Shown here: in pieces, positions 35,283-44,790 of the stretch
Layout of the letters: each line of letters opens with the position of its first letter
Position numbering within the stretch: the stretch's first letter is position 1
From: an uncultured bacterium
GTDB lineage: Bacteria; Omnitrophota; Gorgyraeia; Ghiorseimicrobiales; Ghiorseimicrobiaceae
Reading direction: 5' to 3'
Assembly: GCA_913009335.1 (NCBI GenBank)
Contig: CAJVXN010000010.1
Coordinates: forward strand, 1 to 56,336
DNA length: 56,336 bases
Notes under the pieces: model-generated
What the model was told of the DNA's origin: nothing
Database searches by the model: none
What the model saw: only the letters and a program-made list of their open reading frames with translations
Program-made: the position numbers and the translations under genes

Positions 35283-35334
35283 ACCCTGCCCTTCCTAAGG
35301 GGATGGGGTAATGCAAGAAAGGAAGGGCGGGGTG
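35282..35334 (+). repeat. Palindrome family B, copy 2 (stop-to-start hairpin before aroE)
   Basis: The left arm ACCCTGCCCTTCCT pairs with AGGAAGGGCGGGGT, 14 bp with one G-T pair. The left arm begins within the preceding gene's TGA. The right arm holds AAGGAAGG and the GTG start of aroE, so folding would block aroE initiation unless ribosomes arrive from upstream. Confidence 0.7.
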
Positions 35335-36264
35335 AAAATATACGGTTTAATCGGATATCCTGTAAAACATAGCCTATCAGCTAAAATGCATAATGCCGCA
35401 TTTAAAGAGTTAGGCATTGATGCTCGGTATCATCTTTTTGAAGTCGCATCCGAGAAGCTTAAGAGTTTTTTAGTTGATCCGGATGCGAGATTTAACGATA
35501 TTAATGGACAGTCTTTTCGCGCAGGTGATGTAGTTGGTTTTAATATTACCATCCCGCATAAGGTAGAAGCCAGGAAAATCTTAGAAGAGGAATTTCCTTT
35601 TGAAGTTGGCGATATGCCGCAAGTAGATTTATACTATGTAAAATTATCTGGTGCTGTAAATACAGTACGTAGAGACGGCAGTGAATTAAAATACTGTAAT
35701 ACTGATGCTACGGGATTCCGGTGGTCATTGAAGACAGATTTAGAGTTTGATATAAAAAAAGAAAAAACCGTCTTGATTATTGGATGCGGCGGTGCAGCCA
35801 GAGCGATTATCGCTAGCTTAAGCTGGAAAGATTATAATATTAAGAAAATATATGTATATGAAGTAAATGATAAAGCTATTGAGTCTGCAAAAGAGCATTT
35901 TAGTAAATTGTCAGATGAATGGCAAAGGATATTAGCAGAAAAATTCGAGTTTGTCTTAGTTGATCAAATATCTTCCAAGATAAATGAATGCCAGCTACTG
36001 GTTAATGCGACACCTGTCGGTATGAAAGAGGGAGACCCTTCAGTTATTGATAAGAAGTTACTGCATGAGGGCTTATCTGTTTATGATGTAGTCTATAATA
36101 AAGAGACTCAACTAATTAAGGATGCAAAATCTCTTGGGCTTCCTGCAAAGATAGGTGATGGTATGTTGTTATATCAAGGTGTGGATGCATTCAATTTCTG
36201 GACAGGGGAGCGCGCACCTGTTAAAATAATGCGAGAGGCTTTAGATGTAGCGCTTAAGGCTTAA
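35332..36264 (+). CDS. aroE: Shikimate dehydrogenase
   Basis: NADPH-dependent reduction of 3-dehydroshikimate. GTG 35332 gives the family start MKIYGLIGYPVKHSLSAKMHN and has AAGGAAGG seven bases upstream; the track's ATG 35311 lies inside palindrome B2. Catalytic Lys in NITIPHKVEA near residue 78, GAVNTV, NTDATGF near 125, nucleotide motif IIGCGGAARAI near 149, NATPVGM near 223. At about 310 aa it is longer than usual (270-290), with an insertion near residues 44-62 and 88-103. Other shikimate genes (aroC, aroK, aroA) are in the window but not contiguous. Confidence 0.93.
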   Translation: MKIYGLIGYPVKHSLSAKMHNAAFKELGIDARYHLFEVASEKLKSFLVDPDARFNDINGQSFRAGDVVGFNITIPHKVEARKILEEEFPFEVGDMPQVDLYYVKLSGAVNTVRRDGSELKYCNTDATGFRWSLKTDLEFDIKKEKTVLIIGCGGAARAIIASLSWKDYNIKKIYVYEVNDKAIESAKEHFSKLSDEWQRILAEKFEFVLVDQISSKINECQLLVNATPVGMKEGDPSVIDKKLLHEGLSVYDVVYNKETQLIKDAKSLGLPAKIGDGMLLYQGVDAFNFWTGERAPVKIMREALDVALKA

Positions 36265-36274
36265 GGAGAATAGA

Positions 36275-36649
36275 GTGGTTGATAATAAGCAAGTAGAAAA
36301 AAGAAAATTTCCGCGGCTTTTTGCATCGGTTATTATTGATTATTCGATTATTAATACGGATTTTCCGGGGAGTATTAAAGGTGAGATTAAAAATATCAGC
36401 GCTGGTGGAATATGTATGGTTTTTTATGAAGATATTAGTGAGGGCGCAGAGCTGATGATGAAGTTTTATTTGCCGGATAACTCTTCTCCTGTTATTGCAA
36501 AAAGTAAGGTTGTTTGGAAGGAAAAATTTGAGATTAGTGGTGACTCCATAAAACGCTTTAATGCAGGTATTGAATTTACAGAAATAAAAGATTCTGACCG
36601 AGAGAAGATTTCAAAATATATATTTAAGGCACTGAAATCAAAGGAATAG
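36275..36649 (+). CDS. PilZ domain protein 1
   Basis: 124 aa, almost entirely one PilZ domain, a cyclic-di-GMP receptor. The binding signature is intact: RKFPR (RxxxR) at residues 9-13 and NISAGGI (N/DxSxxG) near 44. The end FNAGIEFTEI is the usual last strand. Start GTG after AGGAG. It is followed 23 bases later by a paralogue. Confidence 0.88.
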   Translation: MVDNKQVEKRKFPRLFASVIIDYSIINTDFPGSIKGEIKNISAGGICMVFYEDISEGAELMMKFYLPDNSSPVIAKSKVVWKEKFEISGDSIKRFNAGIEFTEIKDSDREKISKYIFKALKSKE

Positions 36650-36672
36650 TTTTTTAAGAAGGGGGGCAATAA

Positions 36673-37044
36673 ATGGATGAGGCAAAAAAAGAAAGAAGAC
36701 GGTTCGCTCGTCATTATGCCGTTGTAGCGGACTATAAGCTAATTAACGCAGGAGAGCCCATAAAAGCCTGCCAAGTTAAAAATATAAGTGCGGTGGGGAT
36801 TTGTATCATTATTTATGAAAGCATTGAATCCGGAATGCGCGTGGAGATTAAAGTTTACCTTCCCGGTAATCCTTTTCCGATTATAGCAAAGGGAAGTGTT
36901 GTTTGGGCAAAAGAATATAAAATTGAATCTGAATCTCGCAGAAGATTTAATGTGGGTATTGAATTTATAGATATAGATAAAATGGATCAACAAAAAATTG
37001 AGCATTATATAGCATCTAATTCAAAACATGAAGGCGTTTATTAA
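36673..37044 (+). CDS. PilZ domain protein 2
   Basis: 123 aa paralogue of the preceding gene, with the same RxxxR (RRFAR) and NISAVG signatures and the FNVGIEFIDI end, so a tandem duplication. Good Shine-Dalgarno AAGGGGGG. The prepilin peptidase gene follows. PilZ proteins commonly control pili or motility, which fits that neighbour, and the HD-GYP protein at 28330 could set the cyclic-di-GMP level they sense. This circuit is inference. Confidence 0.87.
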   Translation: MDEAKKERRRFARHYAVVADYKLINAGEPIKACQVKNISAVGICIIIYESIESGMRVEIKVYLPGNPFPIIAKGSVVWAKEYKIESESRRRFNVGIEFIDIDKMDQQKIEHYIASNSKHEGVY

Positions 37045-37093
37045 AGTGTTTTTGGCAGTGTAATATTAGCGTAAGGGGGTAGAATTTTTTAGA

Positions 37094-37873
37094 ATGTTAA
37101 CAGGGATAATAATTTTTATTTTTGGTTTAATTATAGGAAGTTTTTTGAATGTTTGCATTGTGCGTATGCCTCGCGTTGAATCTATTGCCGGGCCGCGGTC
37201 AAGATGCCCGTACTGTAATAATAAGATAAACTGGTACGATAATATCCCCTTAATCAGCTATATTTTGCTTGCAGGTAAATGCCGGCATTGCAACATGAGG
37301 ATATCTTTTCAGTATTTTGTTGTAGAATTTTTAACAGCTTTAGTATTTTTATTTATTTATGATTATTACGGTTTATCGATAGATTTTTCTATTTATGCTT
37401 TGTTTGTCGCGCTGTTGCTTGTTGCCACATTCGTCGATATTAAATACAGGATTATCCCTGATGAAGTTTCTTTGGGTGGAATTGTTTTGGGATTGTTTTT
37501 AAGTTTTATATTTCCTCAGATGCAAGAGGTTAATTCTAATTTGAGCGGATTAGCCTTATCGGGATTAGGGGTTGTTGCAGGGGCAGGTATTACATATTTA
37601 ACGGGTGTTGCGGGGAGCTTTGTATTTAAGAAAGAAGCTATGGGGCTTGGCGATGTAAAATTAATGGGGGCAGTAGGCGCTTTTTTAGGGTGGAAACTTG
37701 CAATACTTACTTTTTTTATTGCGCCTTTTTTCGGTGCGGTATATGGTATAGTAATACTGCTTAGAAAGGGTAGTCATTTGATTGCCTACGGGCCATTTTT
37801 ATCAATTGCTGCTGGAATTGCCCTTTTTTACGGAGAAAATATAATTCGTACTTTATTTTTAGGTTATTATTAA
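37094..37873 (+). CDS. pilD: Prepilin peptidase / N-methyltransferase (type IV leader peptidase)
   Basis: 259 aa integral membrane aspartic protease that trims type IV pilin-like leaders. Zinc-type cysteine pairs CPYCNNKINW and CRHCNMRI (residues about 35-62) form the methyltransferase domain. The catalytic aspartates are in FVDIKYRIIPDEVS near 115 and MGLGDVKLMGAVGAFLGW near 183. Several hydrophobic helices span the rest. Full-length and intact. No pilin genes are in the window, so substrates lie elsewhere. Confidence 0.93.
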   Translation: MLTGIIIFIFGLIIGSFLNVCIVRMPRVESIAGPRSRCPYCNNKINWYDNIPLISYILLAGKCRHCNMRISFQYFVVEFLTALVFLFIYDYYGLSIDFSIYALFVALLLVATFVDIKYRIIPDEVSLGGIVLGLFLSFIFPQMQEVNSNLSGLALSGLGVVAGAGITYLTGVAGSFVFKKEAMGLGDVKLMGAVGAFLGWKLAILTFFIAPFFGAVYGIVILLRKGSHLIAYGPFLSIAAGIALFYGENIIRTLFLGYY

Positions 37874-37883
37874 GGAGGATACT

Positions 37884-38924
37884 ATGCTGAGGTTTTTAAC
37901 ATCTGGGGAATCGCACGGCAAGGCTTTGGTTGCGATACTCGAAGGGATGGTCGCAGGCTTAAGATTTGATAATAAAAAAATAGATTTAGAATTAGGACGG
38001 CGCAGGCAAGGCCCGGGTAGAGGCGGGCGAATGAAAATAGAGACCGATAAGGTAGAGATTCTTTCCGGCGTAAAAGGCAATGTAACCCTGGGAAGCCCAA
38101 TTGCTTTATTAATTAAAAATAAAGATTATAAAATAGAGAAATTGCCGCAAGTTTCGTGTCCGCGTCCGGGGCATGCGGATTTGCCGGGAAGCATAAAATA
38201 CGGGTTTAAAGATGCCCGTTGCGTTTTAGAGCGCGCATCCGCCAGAGAGACAGCGGCACGTACCGCAGTAGGAGCAGTATGTAAATTATTCCTTGAGCAG
38301 TTTAAAATTAAGATAAAAAGTTCCGTTATCTGCATAGGCGGTGAATTTGATCAACCTTCTATAAATAAAAAAATCAAAGAAGCAAAGCAAAAACGTGATA
38401 CTCTGGGCGGCATGTTTATAGTCAGAGTATACGGTTTACCTGTTGGAATGGGAACGTATGTTCATTATGACCGTAGACTAGATGGTAGAATTGCAGGGGC
38501 TGTTATGTCCATACCGGCAATTAAATCAGTTGAGTTCGGATTAGGGCTTGCCTATGCTATTAGCTTTGGTTCTGATGTACATGATGCGATTTTTTATAGC
38601 AAGAAAAAGGGTTATTACCGTAATACCAATAATGCCGGTGGGTTAGAGGGCGGGGTGACTAATGGTGAGCCTCTTATAGTAAGGGCTTGCATGAAACCGA
38701 TCTCGACCATAGGTAATCCGTTACCATCGGTAAACCTGTCTACAAAAAGACCATCTAAGGCAACTATAGAGCGTTATGATACCTGCGCGGTCCAAGCAGC
38801 CGGTGTTGTTGCCGAGGCAGTTATAGCGTTTGAGTTAGCCAATGCGTTCATAGAAAAGTTTGGTGGAGATAGCTTAAAAGAAACAAGAGATAACTATCTT
38901 TGCTATCTTAAAAAAAGTAGTTAA
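37884..38924 (+). CDS. aroC: Chorismate synthase
   Basis: FMN-dependent last step of chorismate synthesis. 346 aa. Motifs: LRFLTSGESHGKALVAI at the N-terminus, RRRQGPGRGGRMKIE near residue 33, SCPRPGHADLPG near 92, RASARETAARTAVGA near 115 and the end DTCAVQAAGVVAEAV near 295. Start after AAGGAGG, 10 bases after the pilD stop, so co-transcribed. Confidence 0.97.
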   Translation: MLRFLTSGESHGKALVAILEGMVAGLRFDNKKIDLELGRRRQGPGRGGRMKIETDKVEILSGVKGNVTLGSPIALLIKNKDYKIEKLPQVSCPRPGHADLPGSIKYGFKDARCVLERASARETAARTAVGAVCKLFLEQFKIKIKSSVICIGGEFDQPSINKKIKEAKQKRDTLGGMFIVRVYGLPVGMGTYVHYDRRLDGRIAGAVMSIPAIKSVEFGLGLAYAISFGSDVHDAIFYSKKKGYYRNTNNAGGLEGGVTNGEPLIVRACMKPISTIGNPLPSVNLSTKRPSKATIERYDTCAVQAAGVVAEAVIAFELANAFIEKFGGDSLKETRDNYLCYLKKSS

Positions 38925-39043
38925 GTACTAAGAATCTATTTTAAATATAGCTATTTGTATTTAAGAGTTTATTAATAGAATCTTTTGAGTAAAGTATTTA
39001 AATCTTCAATGTCCCTTCGATCTGAAAGATATGCCTTCATATT

Positions 39044-39715
39044 ATGATATCTGTAATTATTCCTACTTATAACGAAGAATCAAGGATAAAAAAAACACTG
39101 GATTGTTTATCGGGCATCCTAGACACAGAGATAATTGTAGTTGACGGCGCAAGTTCCGATAATACTTACGAAATAGCGCGAACGCATTCTGCGAAAGCAA
39201 TCTGTAGTCAGCGAGGTAGAGCTTGTCAGATGAACAAAGGCGCTCAAGAGGCAAAGGGAGATATTTTATTATTTCTTCATGCTGATGCCAATTTAGAAGA
39301 GGGAAGCCTGGAAGAGGTTGGAGATTGCATAAAAAAAGGTTTTCTGGGAGGATGTTTTGTGCAAAAGATAAAATCTTCTAAGTTAATTTATCGTTTTATT
39401 GAGAAATCGGGGAATATTCGTGCAAAGTGTTCTAAGATATTTTATGGGGATCAGGCTATATTTGTAAAGAAAAAGGTATTTTACGAAATTGGCGGATTTG
39501 ATAATGTAGATTTATTTGAAGATGTTTTATTTTCTAGAAAGCTTAGGAAGATGGGGAAGGTATACATATCAGATAAAAAAGTCTTTACGTCTCCTAGGCG
39601 TTGGGAAAGAGAAGGGGTTATAAAGACAACCATAATACACTGGCTGTTAAGTCTGGGATTTATGCTGGGTTTTCACCCTGATAGGCTGCGAAGGCTATAT
39701 CGCGATGTGCGGTAG
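39044..39715 (+). CDS. Family 2 glycosyltransferase, rSAM/selenodomain-associated transferase 2 type (TIGR04283-like)
   Basis: 223 aa GT-A fold. ISVIIPTYNEESRIKKTL at the N-terminus, EIIVVDGASSDNT near residue 31, QRGRACQMNKGAQEAKGDIL near 57, LFLHADANLE near 74, and the C-terminal FEDVLFSRKLRKMGK region. This pattern fits the TIGR04283 subgroup, which usually sits beside a TIGR04282 transferase and a radical SAM protein. Those partners are here 8-10 kb downstream (47071-49915). Sugar donor and acceptor unknown. Confidence 0.8.
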   Translation: MISVIIPTYNEESRIKKTLDCLSGILDTEIIVVDGASSDNTYEIARTHSAKAICSQRGRACQMNKGAQEAKGDILLFLHADANLEEGSLEEVGDCIKKGFLGGCFVQKIKSSKLIYRFIEKSGNIRAKCSKIFYGDQAIFVKKKVFYEIGGFDNVDLFEDVLFSRKLRKMGKVYISDKKVFTSPRRWEREGVIKTTIIHWLLSLGFMLGFHPDRLRRLYRDVR

Positions 39716-39728
39716 GGTGTTTTATTTC

Positions 39729-39758
39729 TTGACAAATGATACTAGATTGGTATCATTT
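39729..39758 (+). promoter_or_regulatory. Promoter with overlapping operator-like palindrome before tal
   Basis: TTGACA (39729-39734), 16 bases and TATCAT (39751-39756). The spacer and -10 are covered by AAATGATAC-TAGATTG-GTATCATTT, a perfect 9-bp inverted repeat (39734-39758). A dimeric repressor bound there would block polymerase. No regulator gene is adjacent. Confidence 0.55.
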
Positions 39759-39836
39759 ACTATAGGTAAGGTCAATATTCTAAGAGATAGGGTATAGTAA
39801 GAATTGCTATAAAAGTATTAAAAAAAGGAGTAGAGT

Positions 39837-40964
39837 ATGAGTGAAACTAGAATCATGGAACTAGATGAACTTGGTCAAAGCGCATGGCTTGATCATATCA
39901 GTCGTTCGTTGATTGATACCGGAAAGCTTAATAATTTGATTAAAGTAGGTTTGCGGGGGATGACTTCTAATCCCACGATTTTTGATAAAGCAATAAGTTC
40001 AAGCGCTGATTATGACGCCAAAATTTTAGAATTAACCAAGAGCGGAAGATCTATTTTTCAAATATACGATGATTTAACAGTCAAAGACGTTCAGGATGCT
40101 GCTGATATTTTTCTTAGCGTTTACGATGAAACCAACGGATTAGACGGTTACGTTAGCCTTGAGATAAATCCCGAATTAGCTTATAAGGCTGATGAAACGA
40201 TAAAAGAAGGTATGAGGTTGCATCAGAAAGTAAGCAGGCCTAATGTGATGCTTAAAGTGCCGGCAACCGATGAAGGATTTATTGCCGTAGAAGAATTAGT
40301 AGCAGCGGGTATAAATGTTAATGTAACCCTTATATTTTCGCAAGCGCAATATGAGAATACAGCTAATGCCTATCTAAGGGGAATAAAAAGATTCCTTGAA
40401 TGTAATCCCGATGCAGCCTCTATTCGTTCCGTAGCCAGCGTCTTTATAAGCAGAATTGACACTCTTGTTGATAAAATGCTGGATGAGTTAATGGTTAAAG
40501 AAAAAGACGCGCAAAAAAAAGAAAGACTTCGAAGTCTTTGCGGTAGAGCTGCGGTTGCAAATTCAGCCCGTATTTATAGAAAGTATCTAGATATTTTTAC
40601 ATCCGATGAATTTGATAAGTTTAAAGATAAAAAAGTAAATACCCAGAGAACTTTATGGGGTTCAACAAGCACTAAGAATGCTGCTTATAGCGATATTAAA
40701 TATGTCACGGAACTTATTGCTAAAAATACAGTTAATACTATCCCTGAGAATACCCTTAACGCTTTCTTGGATCATGGAGAGGCAAAGGTCGCTTTAACAT
40801 CAGATGCGTCCGAGGCTGAAAATATTATTAACAGCCTGAATGATTTTTGTATTGATATAAATGAAATTTGCGCGAAATTACTCAAGGATGGAGTAATTGC
40901 ATTTGAAAAATCGTTTAAAAATCTATTAGAGCATATAGAGGCTAAAGTAAAAGAGTTATCCTGA
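39837..40964 (+). CDS. tal: Transaldolase
   Basis: Moves a dihydroxyacetone unit in the pentose phosphate pathway via a Schiff-base lysine. 375 aa, the longer class. GQSAWLDHISRSL and GLRGMTSNPTIFDKA at the N-terminus, DGYVSLEINPELA near residue 102 and NVMLKVPATDEGF near 132 with the catalytic Lys; NVNVTLIFSQAQYE near 155. The start has AAAGGAG. It has its own promoter with an operator-like palindrome and is followed by pgl. Confidence 0.95.
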   Translation: MSETRIMELDELGQSAWLDHISRSLIDTGKLNNLIKVGLRGMTSNPTIFDKAISSSADYDAKILELTKSGRSIFQIYDDLTVKDVQDAADIFLSVYDETNGLDGYVSLEINPELAYKADETIKEGMRLHQKVSRPNVMLKVPATDEGFIAVEELVAAGINVNVTLIFSQAQYENTANAYLRGIKRFLECNPDAASIRSVASVFISRIDTLVDKMLDELMVKEKDAQKKERLRSLCGRAAVANSARIYRKYLDIFTSDEFDKFKDKKVNTQRTLWGSTSTKNAAYSDIKYVTELIAKNTVNTIPENTLNAFLDHGEAKVALTSDASEAENIINSLNDFCIDINEICAKLLKDGVIAFEKSFKNLLEHIEAKVKELS

Positions 40965-41028
40965 AATTATTAACTGATGATAGGCGGATAACAGATAAGA
41001 TAAATAAAAAAAGGAATTTAAAAATATT

Positions 41029-41796
41029 ATGACGCATGTTAATTTAAATGAAAATAAAGAAGTTTTTATTTTTAAAGAGAAGAATAAAGTATGGGATTTT
41101 ATAATTAATGAATGGATTAATATTAGCAAAGAAGCAATAAAAAGCAGGGGGAAATTTTGTGTTGCGCTTTCCGGGAGGGAGATTCCCTTTGGCTTATATA
41201 GAAAATTAGTAGATTGTTCCCCTACCCTACCCTGGGATAAGATAGATATTTTTTTGGTTGATGAACACTTTGTACATTTTGATCGTTTAGAAAGTAATTA
41301 TCGTCTTATTCAGGAAAATCTTTTGGATCATATAAATATCCCAGAAGATAATGTTCATTTTATAGATATTAAGTATTATCCTAAATTTTGCGCTAAAAAA
41401 TATGAAAATGAACTGATAAGATTATTTAATTTAAAACCTAGAGAGTTTCCACGGTTTGATTTGATTATGTTGGGTATAGGAGAGGATGGTCACACTGCGT
41501 CATTGTTTCCCGGACTGTCCGTTTTGCGTAATCGTAAAAGCTTGGTTGTTGCTGTTGATTATAAAAAGGTGGATGAGCCACGTATCAGTCTTGGTTTTTC
41601 CGTAATCAATAATGCTGCTAAGGTTATTTTTATGGTAACTGGTACAAATAAGGCAAGTATTGCTCGAAGAGTTATACAGGACAAAGATTATTCATTGCCG
41701 GCATCTATGGTTGAGACAATCCAGGGTAAAATTTATTTCCTCCTTGATGATGAAGCAAGTTGTTTTTTGGGAGGGGCGAAAGGAAGATTAGTGTGA
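41029..41796 (+). CDS. pgl: 6-phosphogluconolactonase
   Basis: Hydrolyses 6-phosphogluconolactone in the oxidative pentose phosphate branch. 255 aa, DevB/SOL type. VALSGREIPFGLYRKL near residue 44, FLVDEHFVHFDRLESNYRL near 77 and the signature MLGIGEDGHTASLFPG near 144 with the catalytic histidine. Downstream of tal in the same unit. No glucose-6-P dehydrogenase gene in the window. Confidence 0.92.
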   Translation: MTHVNLNENKEVFIFKEKNKVWDFIINEWINISKEAIKSRGKFCVALSGREIPFGLYRKLVDCSPTLPWDKIDIFLVDEHFVHFDRLESNYRLIQENLLDHINIPEDNVHFIDIKYYPKFCAKKYENELIRLFNLKPREFPRFDLIMLGIGEDGHTASLFPGLSVLRNRKSLVVAVDYKKVDEPRISLGFSVINNAAKVIFMVTGTNKASIARRVIQDKDYSLPASMVETIQGKIYFLLDDEASCFLGGAKGRLV

Positions 41797-41936
41797 ATAA
41801 AATATCGCATATTATTACAACTCTTAGAATTAATAAATTAAGGATACTTAAAGTACGATTGGTCGTTAAATAAATTTAATTCTTAGGTTTTGTGTTTGTA
41901 TTTAATGGGAAGTAAAATGAAATGGGGGCAGGGGGC

Positions 41937-42398
41937 ATGAAGAGGATGTTTAATTTTGTTTTGGTGTTGGTGGTTTCATTATGTTTTTTACAAGTTTCCT
42001 GCGCGCGCGAGGACAGCGGTAAAGAGCACGGTGGTAAGGAGCATGGAGGAGTAAAAACTTTAAAACCTGCTGCTGATGATATCCGCGCAACTATGAAGAA
42101 TCATGTTTTAGAAAAATCTGAAGAGTCGGGAACATTTGATGTCTATGATGATAAGGTAGCAAAAACGAGGCGATTAAGTTTGATAAGAGTTCATAAAAGA
42201 GTTGGGAAAACAGGTGATTATTATTATTCTTGTGCTGATTTTCTTGATGTAGATACAAATGAGTTGCTTGATCTGGATTTAGATGTAGAGCATAGTGATA
42301 CAGGACTTTCTGTTGTGGACGTAAGAATACATAAGCTCAATGGTGAAGAGCGTTATATCTATGATGTTAATGATAATAGAATTTCTGTGGAAAGATAA
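41937..42398 (+). CDS. Exported protein of unknown function, possible lipoprotein
   Basis: 153 aa from ATG 41937, which follows GGGGGCAGGGGGC; the track start at 41922 is within that purine tract. Signal peptide MKRMFNFVLVLVVSLCFLQVSCAR: basic start, hydrophobic core, then a single Cys that could be lipidated, though QVSC is not an ideal lipobox. Then a repeat of KEHGG and a small beta-rich domain ending in RYIYDVNDNRISVER. No family recognised. It lies 22 bases before the yyaL-like pseudogene. Confidence 0.7.
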   Translation: MKRMFNFVLVLVVSLCFLQVSCAREDSGKEHGGKEHGGVKTLKPAADDIRATMKNHVLEKSEESGTFDVYDDKVAKTRRLSLIRVHKRVGKTGDYYYSCADFLDVDTNELLDLDLDVEHSDTGLSVVDVRIHKLNGEERYIYDVNDNRISVER

Positions 42399-42420
42399 TA
42401 GTTAAAAAAATATTTAGGAG

Positions 42421-44598
42421 ATGAGAATATTTTTTAAGCTATGTTTTATATTTGGTGTGTTTATTTTGCTAGCGGGGATGACTATGCCCGATAAAGAAGA
42501 AACGCAGTCGAATCGCTTGATAAAGGAGAAGAGCCCTTATCTCCTGCAGCATGCTTATAATCCCGTTGATTGGTATCCTTGGGGTGATGAAGCATTTGCG
42601 AGAGCAAAAAAAGAGAATAAACCGGTTTTTCTTTCTATCGGCTATTCGACATGTCATTGGTGCCATGTGATGGCAGAGGAGTCATTTTCCAATGCTGAAA
42701 TTGCTGAGATTCTGAATGAGCATTTTGTCGCGATAAAAGTTGATAGGGAGGAACGTCCGGATATTGATAGTATTTATATGAAGGCGGTCATTGCAATGGG
42801 TGCAAATGGGGGATGGCCGCTTACGGTATTTTTAACGCCCGATAAGAAGCCTTTTTACGGCGGAACTTATTTTCCTCCGGAGGATAGATGGGGGATGCCG
42901 GGTTTTAAATCTGTTCTTTTATCTATTCAGCGTAATTGGCAAGAAGAGCGGAAAAAAGTATTACTTTCTGCTGATAGTATCACGCAAGCACTTAAGGCTC
43001 AAAGTCAGCTACAAGCTAATTTAGCATCTAGCTTGGATAAAGCTGTGTTAAAGGACGCCTACGAACATTTCAAGAATAATTTTGATATTGATTATGGCGG
43101 TTTTAGTTATGCTCCAAAGTTTCCTACTCCGCATAATCTTTATTTTTTGCTGCGTTATTCCAAACATGAAAACAATCTTTACTCTTTAGAGATGGTTGAG
43201 AAAACGCTTACGGCTATGGGCCAAGGCGCTATTCGTGATCATCTAGGAGGAGGATTTCATCGTTATTCTACCGACAATAAGTGGTTGCTTCCGCATTTTG
43301 AAAAAATGCTTTATGATCAGGCACTTATTGGACGGGCCTATCTTGAAGCCTACCAGTTGACAAAAAAACAAGAATACAGAGAAGTCGCAGAAGAGGTTTT
43401 AGGTTTTGTATTGACTCAAATGACAGATAGAGAAGGAGGGTTCTATACGGCATACGATGCTGATTCTTTTGATCCTCAGGATAAAAAGCATAAAAAAGAG
43501 GGCGCTTTTTATATCTGGGGTAAGAATGAAATTACGAATATTTTAGGCAAAAAAGAAGCAGAGATTTTTTCGTATTATTTCGGCATAGAAGATAACGGTA
43601 ATATCAAACAAGATCCGCATGGTGAATTTGGTAAAAAGAATATTATCTATCTTGCGAGAACTTTTAAAGAGACGGGTGAAAAATTCAATATAGATCCTGT
43701 TAAAGCAAGGAAAATTATTAATAGGGCTAAACGTAAGCTTTTAAAAGTACGTAATAATCGTCCGAGACCTCATCTTGATGATAAGATTCTAACTGATTGG
43801 AACGGTTTGATGATTTCTACGTTTTCTTTTGCTTAATGATGAGAGATATAGAAAGGCAGCAGAGCGAGCGTCAGAATTTATTTTTGCAAATCTTAATAAA
43901 AAAGGTGAACTTTTACATCGCTGGCGCGACGGTGAGGCAAAAGTAGATGGGATGATCGGCGATTATGCATTTTTTATCTACGGACTCATTGATCTTTATG
44001 AGGCAAGCTTTAAAGTAGAATATCTAAACAAAGCATTAGAATTAACAAGAAAAATGCTGGAGTTGTTTTGGGATGAAGAAAACGGCGGGTTTTTCTTTAG
44101 CGCGGAAACGGGAAAGGATTTAATTTTTCCCTATAAGGAAATCTATGATGGAGCACTTCCTTCCGGTAATTCTATTGCCGCGATGAATCTTTTACGACTA
44201 GGTAAATTTACAATGAATGAGGAATTTGAAAAAAAAGTAGAGGCGTTTTTTAGAAGTTTTTCCGCTCAAATCGCAGAAACTCCCGGTGCTTATTCACAGG
44301 CGCTTTGCGCATTAGATTTTGTTTTATATCCTTCAAAAGAGATTGTCGTAGCAGAAGCCCAGCGTGATAAAAATAAAAAAGATTATATTGATGCTATATA
44401 TTCAGATTTTATTCCTAATAAAATAGTTATCCTTCGTCCCTCTAAAGAGAAAGAATTAGAAGAAATTTTAAAACTCATACCTTTTGTCGAATACCAACAG
44501 CCTAAATAAAATAAGACAACCGTATATATTTGTGATAATTTTACCTGTAATTACCCTGTTACAGATTTAGAAGAACTAAAAAAGTTGCTGAAAAAATA
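42421..44598 (+). pseudogene. Decayed YyaL/DUF255 (thioredoxin-like plus (alpha/alpha)6 barrel) gene
   Basis: Two track ORFs (42421-43836 and 43829-44509) plus an in-frame tail to 44598 make one DUF255 protein of about 700 aa. The N-part has an exported-looking start and the thioredoxin-like [14 protein letters not shown] near residue 79. After [10 protein letters not shown] the frame shifts by +1 near 43830, and about three codons seem missing before [13 protein letters not shown]. The second frame then stops at TAA 44507. Directly beyond that stop, in the same frame, lies the family's typical end (YICDNFTCNYPVTDLEELKK) to TAA 44596. Two independent lesions point to real decay rather than one sequencing error. 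Confidence 0.85.
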
Positions 44599-44773
44599 AT
44601 CTATAATTTCTAAATGGCATAGAGAAGATTTCGGTAAGTCGGAAGAAGATATATTAAGGTATGTTTTTTCATTTATTAAAGATGATCTAAGAAGTTATAT
44701 ATTAGAGAGAATAAAAAAAATAAAAATTAAATATTTGCCCTATAACTGGGATTTAAACAAGCCGCTTAAATAA
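44599..44773 (+). other. Open-frame fragment of about 57 codons without a start codon
   Basis: Continuing in the same frame after the pseudogene, an open frame encodes KWHREDFGKSEEDILRYVF and onwards, a charged helical-looking sequence ending NKPLK at TAA 44771-44773. It has no ATG, GTG or TTG near its beginning. It may be a remnant of another gene fused by deletion, or chance. No family recognised. Confidence 0.3.
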
Positions 44774-44790
44774 CGAAAGGAGAATAAAAA

